Made by a program: the position numbers and the translations under genes. Positions 10,930-21,622 of a DNA stretch of 64,000 nucleotides are shown here, one piece after another. A model generated the notes under the pieces. That model worked only from the letters and a program-made list of their open reading frames with translations. It ran no database searches and was not told where the DNA came from. Each line of letters begins with the position of its first letter. The stretch's first letter is position 1. The stretch comes from Marsupella aquatica (lineage: Eukaryota > Marchantiophyta). The stretch is from positions 9,982,001-10,046,000 of the forward strand of contig OZ316893.1 of assembly GCA_973895155.1 (NCBI GenBank), written 5' to 3'.

Positions 10930-11960
10930 CTAAACGGGGTCTAAACCAGTTGTGCTCCTGCTTGGAGTGAAGGTCGGATCGAGCGAGAGTGTGCTCTCGA
11001 CTGCACTTGGAGTGAAGGTCGGATCGAGCGAGAGTGTGCTCTCGACTACACTGTTGCTGGAGTGAAGGATCGACTCCTGTTGTGCTCTCGACTGCACTGC
11101 TGCTGCGGCTGGAGTGAAGGATCGAGCTGCGTTGCTGCTGCGGCTGGAGTGAAGGATCGAGCTGCGGCTGGAGTGAAGGATCGAGCTGCGGCTGGAGTGA
11201 AGGATCGAGCTGCATTGCTGCTGCGGCTGGAGTGAAGGATCAAGCAAGATTTCTCGGAGAAGGATCGAGCTGCGTTGCTGCTGCGGCTGGAGTGAAAGAT
11301 CAAGCAAGAGTTCTCGGCGAAGGATCGAGCGAAGGAGTGAAGGGGAGAGCGAGAGTGAAGGGGAGAGCGAGAGTTCTCGGCGAAGGATCGAGCGAAGGAT
11401 CGAGTGAAGCGCTGCTACTTGGAGTGAAGGGGAGAGCGAGAGTGTTGCGCTCTCGGCTGTGCTGTTGCCGTTGCTGCTTGAAGTGAAGGATCGACCAAGA
11501 GTTCCTGGCTGCGCTGCTGTTTAGAGTGAAGGGGAGAGCGAGACATCTCAGCTGCGCTGCTGCTTAGAGTGAAGGGGAGAGCGAGACTTCTCAGTTGCGT
11601 GCGCTGATTAGAGTGAAGGAGAGAGCGAGACTTCTCAGTTGCGTGTGCTGATTAGAGTGAAGGGGAGAGCGACACTTTGCAGCTGCGCTGCTGCTTGAAG
11701 TGAACCCGGGAGTGAAGGGGAGAGCGAGACTTTGTAGCTGCGCTGCTGCTTGAAGTGAACCCGGGAGTGAAGGATCGAGCAAGAGTGTTGCGCTCCGGGA
11801 GGTGGGTGTCGAGAGTGTTGCATTGCTGCTTTCTAAAACGGGAGCTGCTAGCTTGCTGAAACGGGAGGTGGCTACTGCAGGGAGTGTTGCGATATCTCAA
11901 ACCGGAGTGCCAGGATTGGAGCTGCATTGCTGCGTTGCTCAATCGGGAGGTAGGCGCTGC
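10930..11960. repeat. minisatellite array inside the 9.7-kb element
   Basis: About 1 kb is built from variants of a unit containing GGAGTGAAGGATCGAGC, joined to GCTGC(G)TTGCTGCTGC spacers. Unit sub-types change along the array: GGATCGAGC first, then GGGGAGAGCGAGA, then CCCGGGAGTGAAGG. All ORFs across it are low-complexity products of the repeat. Its place just inside the left terminus suits a subterminal repeat block. Confidence 0.8.
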
Positions 11961-11992
11961 CTACTTTGACGATCGTACTTGCTTGCTTGCTA

Positions 11993-12515
11993 CTATTTGA
12001 CGCCCAAATCTATCACGCATGGCACACCTAGAGTTGATCTGGTAGCGGTCATAGACGAGGAAGCACCTGATCTGCCGTTTAGCTTTTCAGCTATAAAATT
12101 CCTGTTCTGAGCTCCGTGAATGGCGATAAGCTCTTTGAGTATTTTGTCCTCCAGAGCTCGCCATGCCCTCGCAGATAAGGTTTGGAGCCACTGCTGAGAT
12201 CCAGCTCCAACTTCCCAGCCGAATACTAGCTCAGTATTGTCGTCATTTGTCTCGACGTTGTCCATACTCATCTCTCCTTCTGTGTCCGCATCGACGACTT
12301 GACGCACATGTTTTTTGGATGCATCGTTAGAGTAACCGCGAGTACAGGTCTCCAATGATTGCACTTGCCATGATTGACCACCTTACATGATCTCCATCCA
12401 TGGGCTGGACCCCAGGAAAAAAATCATGTAACTTGACTTCTGTCGTCCCCCACACACCCGCACAAATCTGGTTCTCTATTACATGCCTTGGTGTCCCGTT
12501 GGCTGGTTCCTGCAA
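11993..12515 (-). CDS. hypothetical protein(s), minus strand
   Basis: Two overlapping minus-strand frames lie here: 12515-12327 (62 codons) and 12364-11993 (about 123 codons, acidic centre EGEMSMDNVETNDDN). They are in different frames and could be two exons or a frameshifted ORF; a possible donor (CAT|GTAAGG) lies in the overlap. No domain is recognised. They sit between the minisatellite and the plus-strand genes of the element. Confidence 0.3.
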
Positions 12516-13019
12516 TTTTCTTTAAGTCATCTAGAAGAGAAGACTTCTTTAAGTGTTTACTCAGCCAGGGGGGACCACAGCCTCCAGCCATACTGGGTGG
12601 CGGGCCTGGTCAAGACGTGGATGACGCTCGTGCTTGATTTTAAATTCTCTTTTGTTTCTCAAGCTTCTGGGCAAGGGCATTACCATTCTGGATTCTGAAC
12701 TTGATCCTATTCAGGTTAGCTATTCAGGTCTGTTGAGCGATTGGGTTATTATTTTATTGCTGTAGTAACATGCATGGCCAATTGGTTGTCTTCATGTAAT
12801 GGGAAGTTTTTGAAACTTAGAAATTGAATGGTGGTTTCAATTTTGTTCACAGGTTGCAAAAGGAATTGTAGAGGTTGTCATCAGCGCTTGCAGCAGTGAG
12901 CACCAACACTTGCGGTGAAGCAGTTTGCTAGAACACATAGTGTACCTAGTGAATTGTAAGTTGCCTGTCATTGCACGTCTAATCGTCTGGCCATTCACCG
13001 AGTATAAAAAAATAGTGCC

Positions 13020-13418
13020 ATGGCTATATTGGGCATTACATTAGAAGCGAATTATGAGAAGCTCCTTCTGCAGCATCCAGATGAATGCTGCTGGTGTGAA
13101 CCTTGTGTCAAGTGCAGGGTTGGTGATGGGAATTTTGAATGGTTCCATTGCTTCTGCTTGAAAATGCGTGGAAGGCTTGTTACTAGGACATACATGGGAA
13201 AGCATGGCAAAGTTGTCACACGTCGTTGGAAGTGCTCTTGTATAAGGCCAACCATTTGGCCTCAAAATGAGTGTCTTTTACGCAAGATTGTCATCCCGGA
13301 CACGCTTGACATTGTAGTCCCTGATAGTATTCCACATTCAACTGAGCTTGATATTGTAGCCCCAGATAGTATATCAGATCAAGCTAAGGTTACAACCCAT
13401 GGATGCTTGACATTGTAG
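13020..13418 (+). CDS. Cys-rich small protein of the 9.7-kb element
   Basis: ATG 13020 gives 132 residues. The first half holds a dense Cys cluster (CCWCEPCVKC near residues 23-32, HCFC near 43, KCSC near 73) with basic residues, the pattern of a zinc ribbon. The second half carries a short internal repeat, DIVVPDSI / DIVAPDSI. It lies upstream of, and in the same direction as, the PHD gene and may be its first exon or a separate DNA-binding partner. No family match recognised. Confidence 0.45.
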   Translation: MAILGITLEANYEKLLLQHPDECCWCEPCVKCRVGDGNFEWFHCFCLKMRGRLVTRTYMGKHGKVVTRRWKCSCIRPTIWPQNECLLRKIVIPDTLDIVVPDSIPHSTELDIVAPDSISDQAKVTTHGCLTL

Positions 13419-13734
13419 TCCTTGATAGTACATGGATGCGTTGTTCATATATGACTAGGCCTTTGTTTGCAAGGCTGCAATTGTACCATCCATGATATAT
13501 GAGAATATTTTTCATTCCCATTATGTGGCAAAGTTTTGCAAGCTGGCATTGTATTTATGTATGTCTTGGTTGGTGGGTGTTCAGGTTGCACTGTGTAGTT
13601 GACTTCATCTGGGAGGGAGGTTTGCAGATCATTGGAGCAGGTGCTATGATTAACCTTATCTTTGTCTATGGATTGCTCACTATCATCATGTCCCCCTCAT
13701 ATGTGATGTGCTTTGTGATGATTGCAGTTGAACC

Positions 13735-14409
13735 ATGCCGACAAGGACTTCAAACATAAAGAAAGCAACACAGTCCTCTGACAGAGGAGCCTCTTTGGAA
13801 GAGGTATTGCGTATTCCGTTGTTCTCTGAGCAAGAGATTCTACAAACTAGCCCTCATGTTTGTGCAATTTGTGAGCATGGTGGGAAGTTGGTAATTTGTG
13901 ATGGGCCATGTCACAGGCAATTTCATTATGTGGTTGGAGATGAAGCCCCTAATGACTCTTGCCCCTGTGTAGTCCTTCCCCTCCATCATGGAGGGAAGCC
14001 ATGGTTTTGCCCAAATTGTAACCAGGACCAGGCCATGTGTTATGGGTGCCGCACTGTGGGACCGTCACCTACAATTGTGCGAAAATGCTCTGATCGTTTT
14101 TGTGTACGATTTTATTGCTTTGGGTGTTTGGTAGCTGATGCAAAGTCCTGCCCACTGCATACATGTGTGACATGTTATCAGAGTCTTGAGGGTCAGATGG
14201 TCAAGAACATGGTACAATGTCTACGATGTCCAAATGCCTGGCATACAGATTGTCTCCAGATGATCAAAAGCAAAGGGTTCGCTCATGATAGGGACATCTG
14301 GGACCATGAAGCACATGGACAACAGCGACAGATGTTTTATTGCCCCCGTCATCCTATTGATCCACACCTCAAGACTCCAATCAGGGACCACATTTCATGG
14401 CTCCAATGA
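13735..14409 (+). CDS. EDM2-like PHD-finger protein
   Basis: ATG 13735 gives 224 residues; some could be lost to unseen splicing. A first PHD begins at about residue 42 (HVCAICEHGGKLVICDGPC then HRQFH), with a WFCPNC closing pair. A second zinc cluster follows (CYGCRTVGPS ... CSDRFCVRFYCFGCL), and a third (CPLHTCVTCYQ ... CLRCPNAWHTDCL). This order resembles the PHD block of the plant chromatin regulator EDM2. PHD fingers read histone tails; in a transposon this might steer insertion or counter silencing, which is inference. It lies about 500 bases before the transposase gene on the same strand. It could instead be a 5' exon of that gene: a CAG acceptor near 14844 would allow it. Confidence 0.65.
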   Translation: MPTRTSNIKKATQSSDRGASLEEVLRIPLFSEQEILQTSPHVCAICEHGGKLVICDGPCHRQFHYVVGDEAPNDSCPCVVLPLHHGGKPWFCPNCNQDQAMCYGCRTVGPSPTIVRKCSDRFCVRFYCFGCLVADAKSCPLHTCVTCYQSLEGQMVKNMVQCLRCPNAWHTDCLQMIKSKGFAHDRDIWDHEAHGQQRQMFYCPRHPIDPHLKTPIRDHISWLQ

Positions 14410-14904
14410 TCTGAATAATGAACAAACCTATTACTTAGGTTTCAACGTCTTAGTGGGGTATGAGCAAGGCACATACTTAAGGTGCATCATGGGTGGTAGT
14501 ACCCAATTTTATTAGTGTTGACATTTTGTCATAATTAAGGTCACTAATAGTGCTGCATTTTGATGAGCAGAAGCACTAAACTTCGGGAATTGTTAGAAAA
14601 GCAGGCGAAAAGGATATTTTGTCCAAAGATATTTTATCCAACTTTAGCGGTATATCATGATTTTCACTGAATACATTTGCATGTATGATGGATTGCATTA
14701 TAAAGTGTTTTGGCCTATTAGCACTTCTATTGTTAAATGTATGCTGACATTATGTACATTACATGAGAATGTGTATGTTGTCATTGCATCTCTTGAAGAT
14801 CCTAATGTGTTTCCCTTGTGTGTATTTCAAATGTATTTGTGCAGGTCTTTCTGTTATCAACTCCAAAAGCAATGGTGCTATGCATGTTCTAGATTTGTAT
14901 TGCA

Positions 14905-17900
14905 ATGGCAGCCCCTAAACCCAACTCTGTTAAATTAATACGCAAAGTTGGGGATGACAAGGCTGATTTACCAATTTGTGTTTTGTCATTCAAAGAAGGA
15001 CACACCCTACATGATTTTAGGGCTCGTATTGCCTCTACTCTAGACTTTGACTTTGATTTTTGGGATGAGAGACTTCCTGGTCGAGTGAAACTTGTACATG
15101 AGAAATTAATTGATCTGTCTGAGCTGGATGGAAGAGTTATTGTTGTACAACAAGAACTTGGAGATGGTGGGAGGATCCCACCAGTACCCTGTCATCCTTG
15201 CACTCCTGCATCATTGGGTCCAAATACTGGGACACCACAACTGGGGCCAACGGCACTAGCACCCTCCCCTGTAAGGGCTTCTTTTGAGTCACAATTGATG
15301 GGAGATGTCCCATCAAAGCTATGGAAAGATGAGTGGATGAGGTTAGAGAAATGGGTACATAAGAAGGGTTATGGTGATCACAATTGGAGAATTCGTACCT
15401 GGGATGAGGGGACAGATGTTCGAGGGCATCTGGAGTGTCTTGAATGTAGGGAAACTTATGGCAATGCAGACAACTCTCAGAACCCTAAATCCATCTCCAA
15501 TTGCTTTAGTAATTTTAAGACCAAACACTTGGTCTTCAATAAGCACAAGGATAACTATTGTCGGAGAAGGGGCATTCCTTCTACTTTGGTTCAGGTAGCA
15601 GACATCTCTGAGAAGCCAGAATATGATCATGCAGACGCCATCAAAGTAGGTGTTGAGATAGTTCAACGATTGAATGCTGAGCTTGGGGATGATGGCAAAC
15701 TATTCTCTATTGTTCCTGATCCCAGTACTCCTGAGTATGTAAACAGGTCTTTCCTGTTTAAGGTTCGATGTACTGTCTGTGGAATGCTTCACACTGACTT
15801 GTGCCCCAAGAAGCTTACCTTGGAGCCCAATTTGAGGACACACTTAGTGAGTCGAGATCACTTGGATGCATTGGAGACTAGGCATGACACAAAAATGCTT
15901 GCCTTGAGGTCTGGGAAGAGGGGCAGGCCAAAGAGGACTGATTCTAGGGACCTACATCCTGGTCAGAGCGGGATTTTGAAGTTCTTTAAAGATGATGGGT
16001 CCCGGACAGGCAGCAGTTCAGGTTCAGGTTCAGGTGTGTGTGAATCTGTTGATCTTGGTCTGAGTTTGCTTTGCTGGGGATTATGGGTAGAGAGAGGTGT
16101 GCCTCGACTGTTATGGAAGGGTATATCTTATGATATTTCTGGCATTTTAGATGATCAGTCTGGGGGAATTACATGGCATTGTGAGCCAAGTTGTTGCTTG
16201 GATGTTTTCCATCCAAGTAGAGAGAGTGTTGTGAGTATAGCAGGCTGTTTTAGACACAAGGATTGCTTGAGGTTATCACAGAATGGAGGAGGATTTGAAA
16301 ATCTAACTTGTAGTGAATGTGATTCTATAACACTAGAAGATGATTTTCGTGGACGGGTGCACAGGGAAGCGGAAGCAGTAGTCCACAGAGGGAGCCGAAC
16401 CACTGCTGGTGGTATACGTTTGGATTATTTGACCAACACAGAGTTAAGAGATCAAGTGCACAACCTGAACTCTGTGCGACGAAAAGAGCGTTGGTTGTTA
16501 GCTTTGCAGGCTCAGAAAGTATGTGCCTTGAGCACCAGGAAACGAAAACTAGAGGAGTTGTTAGGAGTTGCAGCAGACAGGAAGGATTTGAGATTGTTTC
16601 TTAGGAGTATTTTGAATGGACACAGGAATGGTGCATTTGGTGGTAAGGAGGGTTTGTGGGATTTCTTGAAGGATGTAGCTCGCAATTTAGGCAGGAAGCC
16701 AAAAGGTAATCGTTACAGTAATAGGACTCGAGCTATTGCTCAGGCTATGTTCCAATTTGGGGGCCGTCAAGTTGCTCATTGTTTTGCACGAAACTTGACA
16801 GCCCCTAGCCTTGTGACCCTAAAACGTGATAGAGCAAAACTCACACCTTTTCGAACCGGGTTACGGAAGGAAACCTTTCAGGAGATTGCTAGAGTGTTGT
16901 CTGCTGCAAAGCACTCATTGGGCATTGAGGGGGATGTGCCTGTTATCTTTGCTGAGGATGAAACAAGGATCAAAGAACGCCCTAGGTAATTGGAACTGGA
17001 CATTTTTCCAATTGTTTTTTTAATGACTTTACAAGTAGCACTTGGCTGGAATTGCTGTGATATTGAAAAATTGCATGTCTGTGTTTCAGGTGGGAGGCAA
17101 AGTATGATACTCTCATTGGTTTCTGTGGACCTTCAGAGCAGCATGTATGCTCCTATGGTTTGGAAATTCTAGTTGGTGAAGGTGATGAGGGGTATGATAA
17201 AATTGTAAGTACATTTGAACAATGCCCCAAGTGCATGTATGCCCGAGTTGTGATTGTGAATCCTCTGCATGAGTCCTTACCTAAATTGGCTGTGTGTGCA
17301 CTTCCAACTTGTAATAAGTTCACAGCTTCTTGGGTACGAGAGCATTGGGTCCAGTTAAAGGCTTTTTGGGATGAATATTGTAGAGCTATGGTAGGCCCTT
17401 TGCTTGGACATGCTAGTGATGGTGATGCACGTCGCCGAAAGCTGATGCTGGAAGATTACAGAGGGCAGAATGGATCATACCCAAGGTACGGAGTTGGGTG
17501 GGAAGGGTGGACATACTCTGTTTCAATTCTACCAAATGGAGATTTGTATGGCTTTGGTGACCAAGACCAACCTCATAATGGGAAAAAGATGATAAACCCC
17601 TTAGACAGAGTGTCTTCTTTACTGGTGCTAGGAGATCAACATGCATCTTTATCTTATGTAGCTAATGTCTACAATCATTATCCAATTCATGAACATGGCA
17701 TGGCTTGGGATGATGTGAATAGGACTGACCGGCAGAATTGGGCAGGTCCACAACGAATAGCAGCAAGAAGAGTGCAGCAATGTCTGAAAGATATGTATGA
17801 GAGGAGAGATGTACAACATGAACGAAGTTTAGGAACTCAGTTGTACTTGGAGATTTGTGCAGATTACTTAGATATTTTCTTTTCTCCAGTTCATGATTTG

Positions 17901-19481
17901 AGGTCCCGTATTGTGTTAGCATCCAAGGTTTCATTCTTTCTACGTTTGTGGAGATTGTGGTTGAGGTTTGGTGACCATTCAGTGGGTGGGAACTTTGCAG
18001 CACACACTGAGAAAGACATGATGTCTATTCAGGCTTTTCATGATGTTAACATGTCATGTCATTTCATTGTGCTATTAATTTGTGCCTTTCGAGATAAGTT
18101 CCCACATCTAGGTGTTCCCTTCCACTTGCTAGGTTCAGATTGTTGTGAGATTTTCTTCAGCAAGGTAGGAGGCATGAGTGGCCATGAGCGGAATTATGAT
18201 TTTGGCTCTCTATTGGATAGTGCTGTTGGACTGAACCGGCTTGCTGCCCTAGAATATGGACCAGAAGGCTTGAAGATAGGTCGTTCACATAAGAAACAAG
18301 ATCATGTATGGGGGAAGATTCATCCTATAGGGGAAGGGGAGGAAGCACCAAATCTACTTGACTATTCTCTCATTGAGACTAATGAATTAGTGGTTGCAGC
18401 CCTTAAAGAAGGTTTTGTTGCTGCTAAGGATCTTATGCATCAATTGCAGATGTCTCCACGAAGTTCCTTACCAGCAGCTAGAAAGAGATGGTGGACATGT
18501 CCTTGGGTTGTGGAAAGTGAGACCTGGCCACTAGAGGTGGTTCTGAAGGAAGCAATTGTTTGCAATGATTCTGAGGAGCAAGTAGAGCACCAACCACCAG
18601 ACATAGGTCCTCGCCCAACTGGAGATTTTCATGAATTGGAAGATCCTGAGGATGATCTGAATAGAATAGATGCATGGTTAACAGAACCAGATCCCATTGT
18701 TGTTCCTGAGATGCATTCAGATGATGTACACAGAGATGATATACAGTTTGATGTAGACCCCTCAGATGAGCTTGAGACATTAGGTCATGAAGTTCGGCAT
18801 GTGTTTGGATCAGTTGTCCATGCTGTAACTAATGTACAGAATCGTACCAAGGTAGTGCCTACTGTTACTTATGAAGGCAAGGTGATTTACAAATCCACTC
18901 TGGTAAGCCAGTTGGTAGGAAATCCGCATTTGTCAAAAGATAGGCTGACAAGGGTGAAACAAGTGCTATACTATAGTACTGGCAAGAGAAAAGTGCAAGA
19001 AGTCAATCCTAACTCATGTTTTGTTGATGTTGGCACTGATTGTGCAATTGCATTTGAGTCTGATGATAGTCCTGCTCCAAGTACTAGATCTGGAAAAAGA
19101 AAGGGAGGAAAGAATAAGGTTGTGGTGGAGGCAATCTCAGCAGGTAAGAAATATTTTTGGTTGGGTCGGATTGTCCAAATGAGACAGAAGTATGGCAGTA
19201 GGTGGGGCAATTGTCGGTCACCAATTGATTTGATGGATAGGCCAACTCCACTTGCAGGGCAATCAGGTAACATTTGTGAACTGTTGTTAAATTGGTATAG
19301 TCCTATTGGTAAGAGCAAAAGTGAATTCAGATATGATACCACTGATTTGAAATGGATGGATATTGAAATGGTCATTGCTAGTGTTAGTTTAACCATGAAA
19401 GAAGGGGTTATGGATCGTATCTATGTGTTGGATCCAATAGATAGACGTGCTTTGGATCAGTATCTTCAAACAATGGTATGA
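14905..19481 (+). CDS. 1490-residue zinc-finger transposase-like protein
   Basis: Two exons, 14905-16985 and 17090-19481. The 104-base GT-AG intron (16986-17089) restores one frame through R-W-E-A-K-Y-D. Visible order: a beta-rich N-terminal 85 residues that could be ubiquitin-like; two Cys2-His2-like fingers (CLEC near 178, CTVC near 289); an AT-hook (KRGRPKR near 338); a further Cys/His cluster; a helical region; then the probable RNase H-like core. Candidate catalytic residues are D685 in FAEDETRIKE, D804 in GHASDGDARRR and E1047 in GSDCCEIFFSK. The last resembles the E-x-x-F-F pattern of P/THAP9-type transposases. An acidic tail region and a basic stretch (TRSGKRKGGKNK) follow. No stops or frameshifts, so the gene could be active. 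Alternative: an undescribed superfamily. Confidence 0.7.
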
Positions 19482-19494
19482 ATATCATGTTACT

Positions 19495-19574
19495 GTTTAG
19501 TTTTTGAGAGTCTGTATATATGTTTTATTTTGTTGTTTAGTTTTTGAGAGTCTGTATATATGTTTTATTTTGTT
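19495..19574. repeat. 40-bp exact tandem duplication
   Basis: 19495-19534 is repeated exactly at 19535-19574. It lies 13 bases after the transposase stop codon and may hold the 3' end signal region (TATATATG, TTTTATTTTGTT). Confidence 0.9.
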
Positions 19575-19607
19575 AATATTAGTGGGTGTAGTGGGATAGG
19601 ATAGGGG

Positions 19608-19666
19608 GTGACGGATTGGCAACTTGAGATCCTTTCTCAATTAGGGGTTCAATTCCCCTCCGTCAC
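19608..19666 (+). ncRNA. tRNA-like fold lacking a D arm
   Basis: The acceptor stem GTGACGG (19608-19614) pairs perfectly with CCGTCAC (19660-19666). The anticodon-like stem TTGAG/CTCAA encloses a 7-base loop ATCCTTT with U33 and CCT in the anticodon position. The T arm is AGGGG-TTCAATT-CCCCT. The D arm is missing: only 9 bases lie between acceptor and anticodon stems. At 59 bases it is not a standard nuclear tRNA. It may be a decayed tRNA or SINE head, a t-element-like fold, or a processing signal after the transposase gene. Confidence 0.55.
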
Positions 19667-19764
19667 ATGTTACATCTCTCAACATAAGTTTTAAATGGAG
19701 TATGGATGGAGCATGGGATTGGTGATCAATGGGTGGAATGGATTATTTATGTTGTGACCTTAAA

Positions 19765-19812
19765 GGCCATCCCACTTATGCACGTAAGGTTTATATTGGG
19801 ATGACCTTTTAG
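19765..19812. repeat. small hairpin near right end
   Basis: AAAGGCCATCCCA and TGGGATGACCTTTT pair with one G-U wobble around a loop of about 20 bases. It lies within the right subterminal part of the 9.7-kb element. Confidence 0.5.
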
Positions 19813-20081
19813 GTACACAATATAAATGATGCATTGAAATGATCAAAGTTTAAGGTCGACAAAGGTGCAAGAACTGTTGCAGGGCGTGCCATGTCTGACA
19901 TACGACTTCACAAGGTACTGACATAGACTTATCTTTTCTTTCTAGGCATTTTATATTGATATGTGACACTTTACTTCACAAATTATAGGGGCAATACAAT
20001 TTGGATTTTAGACTCTTAGAAGAAAGAAAGAGGGAGGAAAAAAAAATTTCAACTTAATAAGTATGGGGGTCTAGGCATGAA

Positions 20082-20128
20082 AACGTCGCAGGTGATGGGG
20101 GGGTCCTCCATATAGTGAGACCCCCGAG
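20082..20128. repeat. right terminal inverted repeat
   Basis: The sequence AGTGAGACCCCCGAG ends at 20128 and is the complement of the left terminus at 10414. GTTGTCGA follows as target duplication. Confidence 0.85.
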
Positions 20129-20752
20129 GTTGTCGACTATTGTGCTTATCTTCCTCATAAAATGTGGTCCACTCCCCAACAACCTCTGGAGAGTTATACA
20201 ACATGAATGCAGTGATTTTAGTGTGCTCACTAGGGTCAAGAAGCCGTTCTCCCTTTGCACTTGTCAAACGGTCATCCTCATAGTCTGCTTCTCTTGATGC
20301 CTCATCTATCCACCCCCTTGGAGCATTTAAATCAAGTGTAGCAATAATATTTGTACAATAAAACATGCTCTCTGCTCCAAGATGACGCTCAACAATGCTA
20401 CCTTCCACCCTTGCGCGATTTGAAACAGAGGACTTCATCACTCCCATGTACCGCTCTACCCAGTACATCCAACGACAATGTACAGGGCTTGCATACCAAC
20501 CTCACGCACTAGATGTAGTAGAAAATGAACCTGACCATCAAAAAATGAAGGAGGAAGGGCCCTTTCAAGTTTGCACACAACCTCCACTCCAAACACCTCC
20601 ATTGCTGCAACCTCTGAATCCTCGTTCACCTCCTTTTGACACACCCATCTCAACAACTTACCCAACGACCAAAGGGCATCACGAAGATCCTCACTACCCA
20701 ATCCAATAATAGCAACTGGAATAACATTTTGCCTTGCGAGCAGGCCATACAT
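20129..20752 (-). pseudogene. CACTA TNP2 transposase, DUF4218 portion
   Basis: The minus strand encodes the DUF4218 pattern: IPVAIIGLGSEDLRDALW, VCKLERALPPSFFD, HFLLHLVREV, then after a one-base frame change near 20500 SPVHCRWMYWVERYMG, NRARVEGSIVERH. Family knowledge: DUF4218 follows the catalytic region of TNP2. The segment starts at a chimeric junction with copia sequence (20728-20745), and ends at the target duplication of the 9.7-kb element. The N-terminal part of what appears to be the same gene is at 44601-48575 on the other strand. Confidence 0.85.
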
Positions 20753-20824
20753 TGTGTCTTCCTGGCATTGGGTTTGGCCATCTTGGGGATTCCTGTGGAG
20801 TCTCTGATAATTCTGCTGTACATG

Positions 20825-21376
20825 TTAGTTCCAGGGTGACCGAGTTTGCAATGCCAAGTATGTGTTATGTCGGATGTGTTTTGTTCGATGTGGTATGCTT
20901 GGATCGATAGGAGCTGCATATAGGCCAGGTGGTATTAAGGGTAATATCTCCAAAATTTGTGGTATGCCTTCCTTGTCTTGGAGTATTTGTAGGGTTTCGG
21001 TTTCACCTTGTTTTTCTGTTCTCAATTGATATTGATTAGCGCGTATGTCTTGGAAGCTGATCAGGTTTCGTGTAGCTGTTGGGGCATATATTGCAGCTGC
21101 TATATCTATTTTGGTTCCTCCTGGGAGTAGAATTGTTGCTTTGCCTTTGCCTTCTTCGATTTGGTTGGGTCCGGCGATTGTAGTCAGTGTTCTCGAGGAT
21201 GGGGTGATATATTCGAAGTATTTATTATGTTTCAGTATCGTATGTGAGGTTCCGCTGTCGATGATGCCTATATTGAGGTCATTCAATGGTGTGTGCTGCA
21301 GGTTTGGTGTGGCTGTATGTGTTTCTATTTGAACTTCGGTTTCTTTGTATGCTGCGATGTCCTCTTCGATTTCCAT
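20825..21376 (-). CDS. pol: copia protease/GAG-pre-integrase region (partial)
   Basis: The frame carries the retroviral-type aspartic protease signature IIDSGTSHTIL near residue 38, then the glycine-rich flap region (IAGPNQIEEGKGKATILLPG) and NLISFQDI. The next frame (to 20728) holds WHCKLGHPG and the CMAC zinc pair of the integrase N-terminal region. The two are offset by a frame change near 20900. Confidence 0.75.
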   Translation of the reverse strand: MEIEEDIAAYKETEVQIETHTATPNLQHTPLNDLNIGIIDSGTSHTILKHNKYFEYITPSSRTLTTIAGPNQIEEGKGKATILLPGGTKIDIAAAIYAPTATRNLISFQDIRANQYQLRTEKQGETETLQILQDKEGIPQILEILPLIPPGLYAAPIDPSIPHRTKHIRHNTYLALQTRSPWN

Positions 21377-21622
21377 GTAGTTGCCTTGTGGAGTGTGTCT
21401 CGTTTGGTTTCTTTCATTAGTATATCGTTGTGCCTCCTGGTCTGATGCTTTGCAGTCTTTCCTAATGTGGCCTATCTTGCCGCATCTATAACATAGTTTT
21501 TGATGGTTGCTTGTGGTCTTGTTTTGGAGGTTTCACCATCTGCCCCTGCCTGAGTTTGGTCCGCGTTTCCATGTGTTGCGAGGTGGTAGGAACGTACAAC
21601 TGCTCGACGGGTGGTATCGTCC

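Larger units (their letters stand above)
10414..20128 (+). mobile_element. 9.7-kb PHD-carrying DNA transposon (P-like?)
   Basis: The ends are perfect 15-bp inverted repeats, CTCGGGGGTCTCACT at 10414 and its complement ending at 20128. A further 13-base match (ATCACsTGCGACG) lies about 30 bases in. It is flanked by GGTTGTCGAC at 10405-10414 and 20128-20137: an 8-bp duplication GTTGTCGA if the repeat starts at C, or 10 bp if it starts at T. The target is a TNP2 coding sequence, which reads straight through when the element is removed. Cargo in order: minisatellite array, a small minus-strand ORF pair, a Cys-rich ORF, a PHD protein, a two-exon 1490-residue transposase-like gene, a 40-bp duplication and a tRNA-like fold. 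Superfamily placement near P elements is inference from the 8-bp duplication and the catalytic pattern. Confidence 0.85.

Noticed and set aside
10832-11942. ORFs of repeated LDPSLQPQ or SILHSSRSS type
   Set aside because: Direct products of the minisatellite in several frames. Unit changes do not respect codons.
8918-13000. Right-hand partner of the CACTA terminus at 8918 in the neighbouring 4 kb
   Set aside because: The best candidate, near 12946 (TGTACCTAGTG), has an extra base and no ATCGGA array beside it.
19608-19666. A functional nuclear tRNA gene
   Set aside because: The D arm with the A box is missing and the variable loop has only two bases, so a standard pol III tRNA is unlikely.
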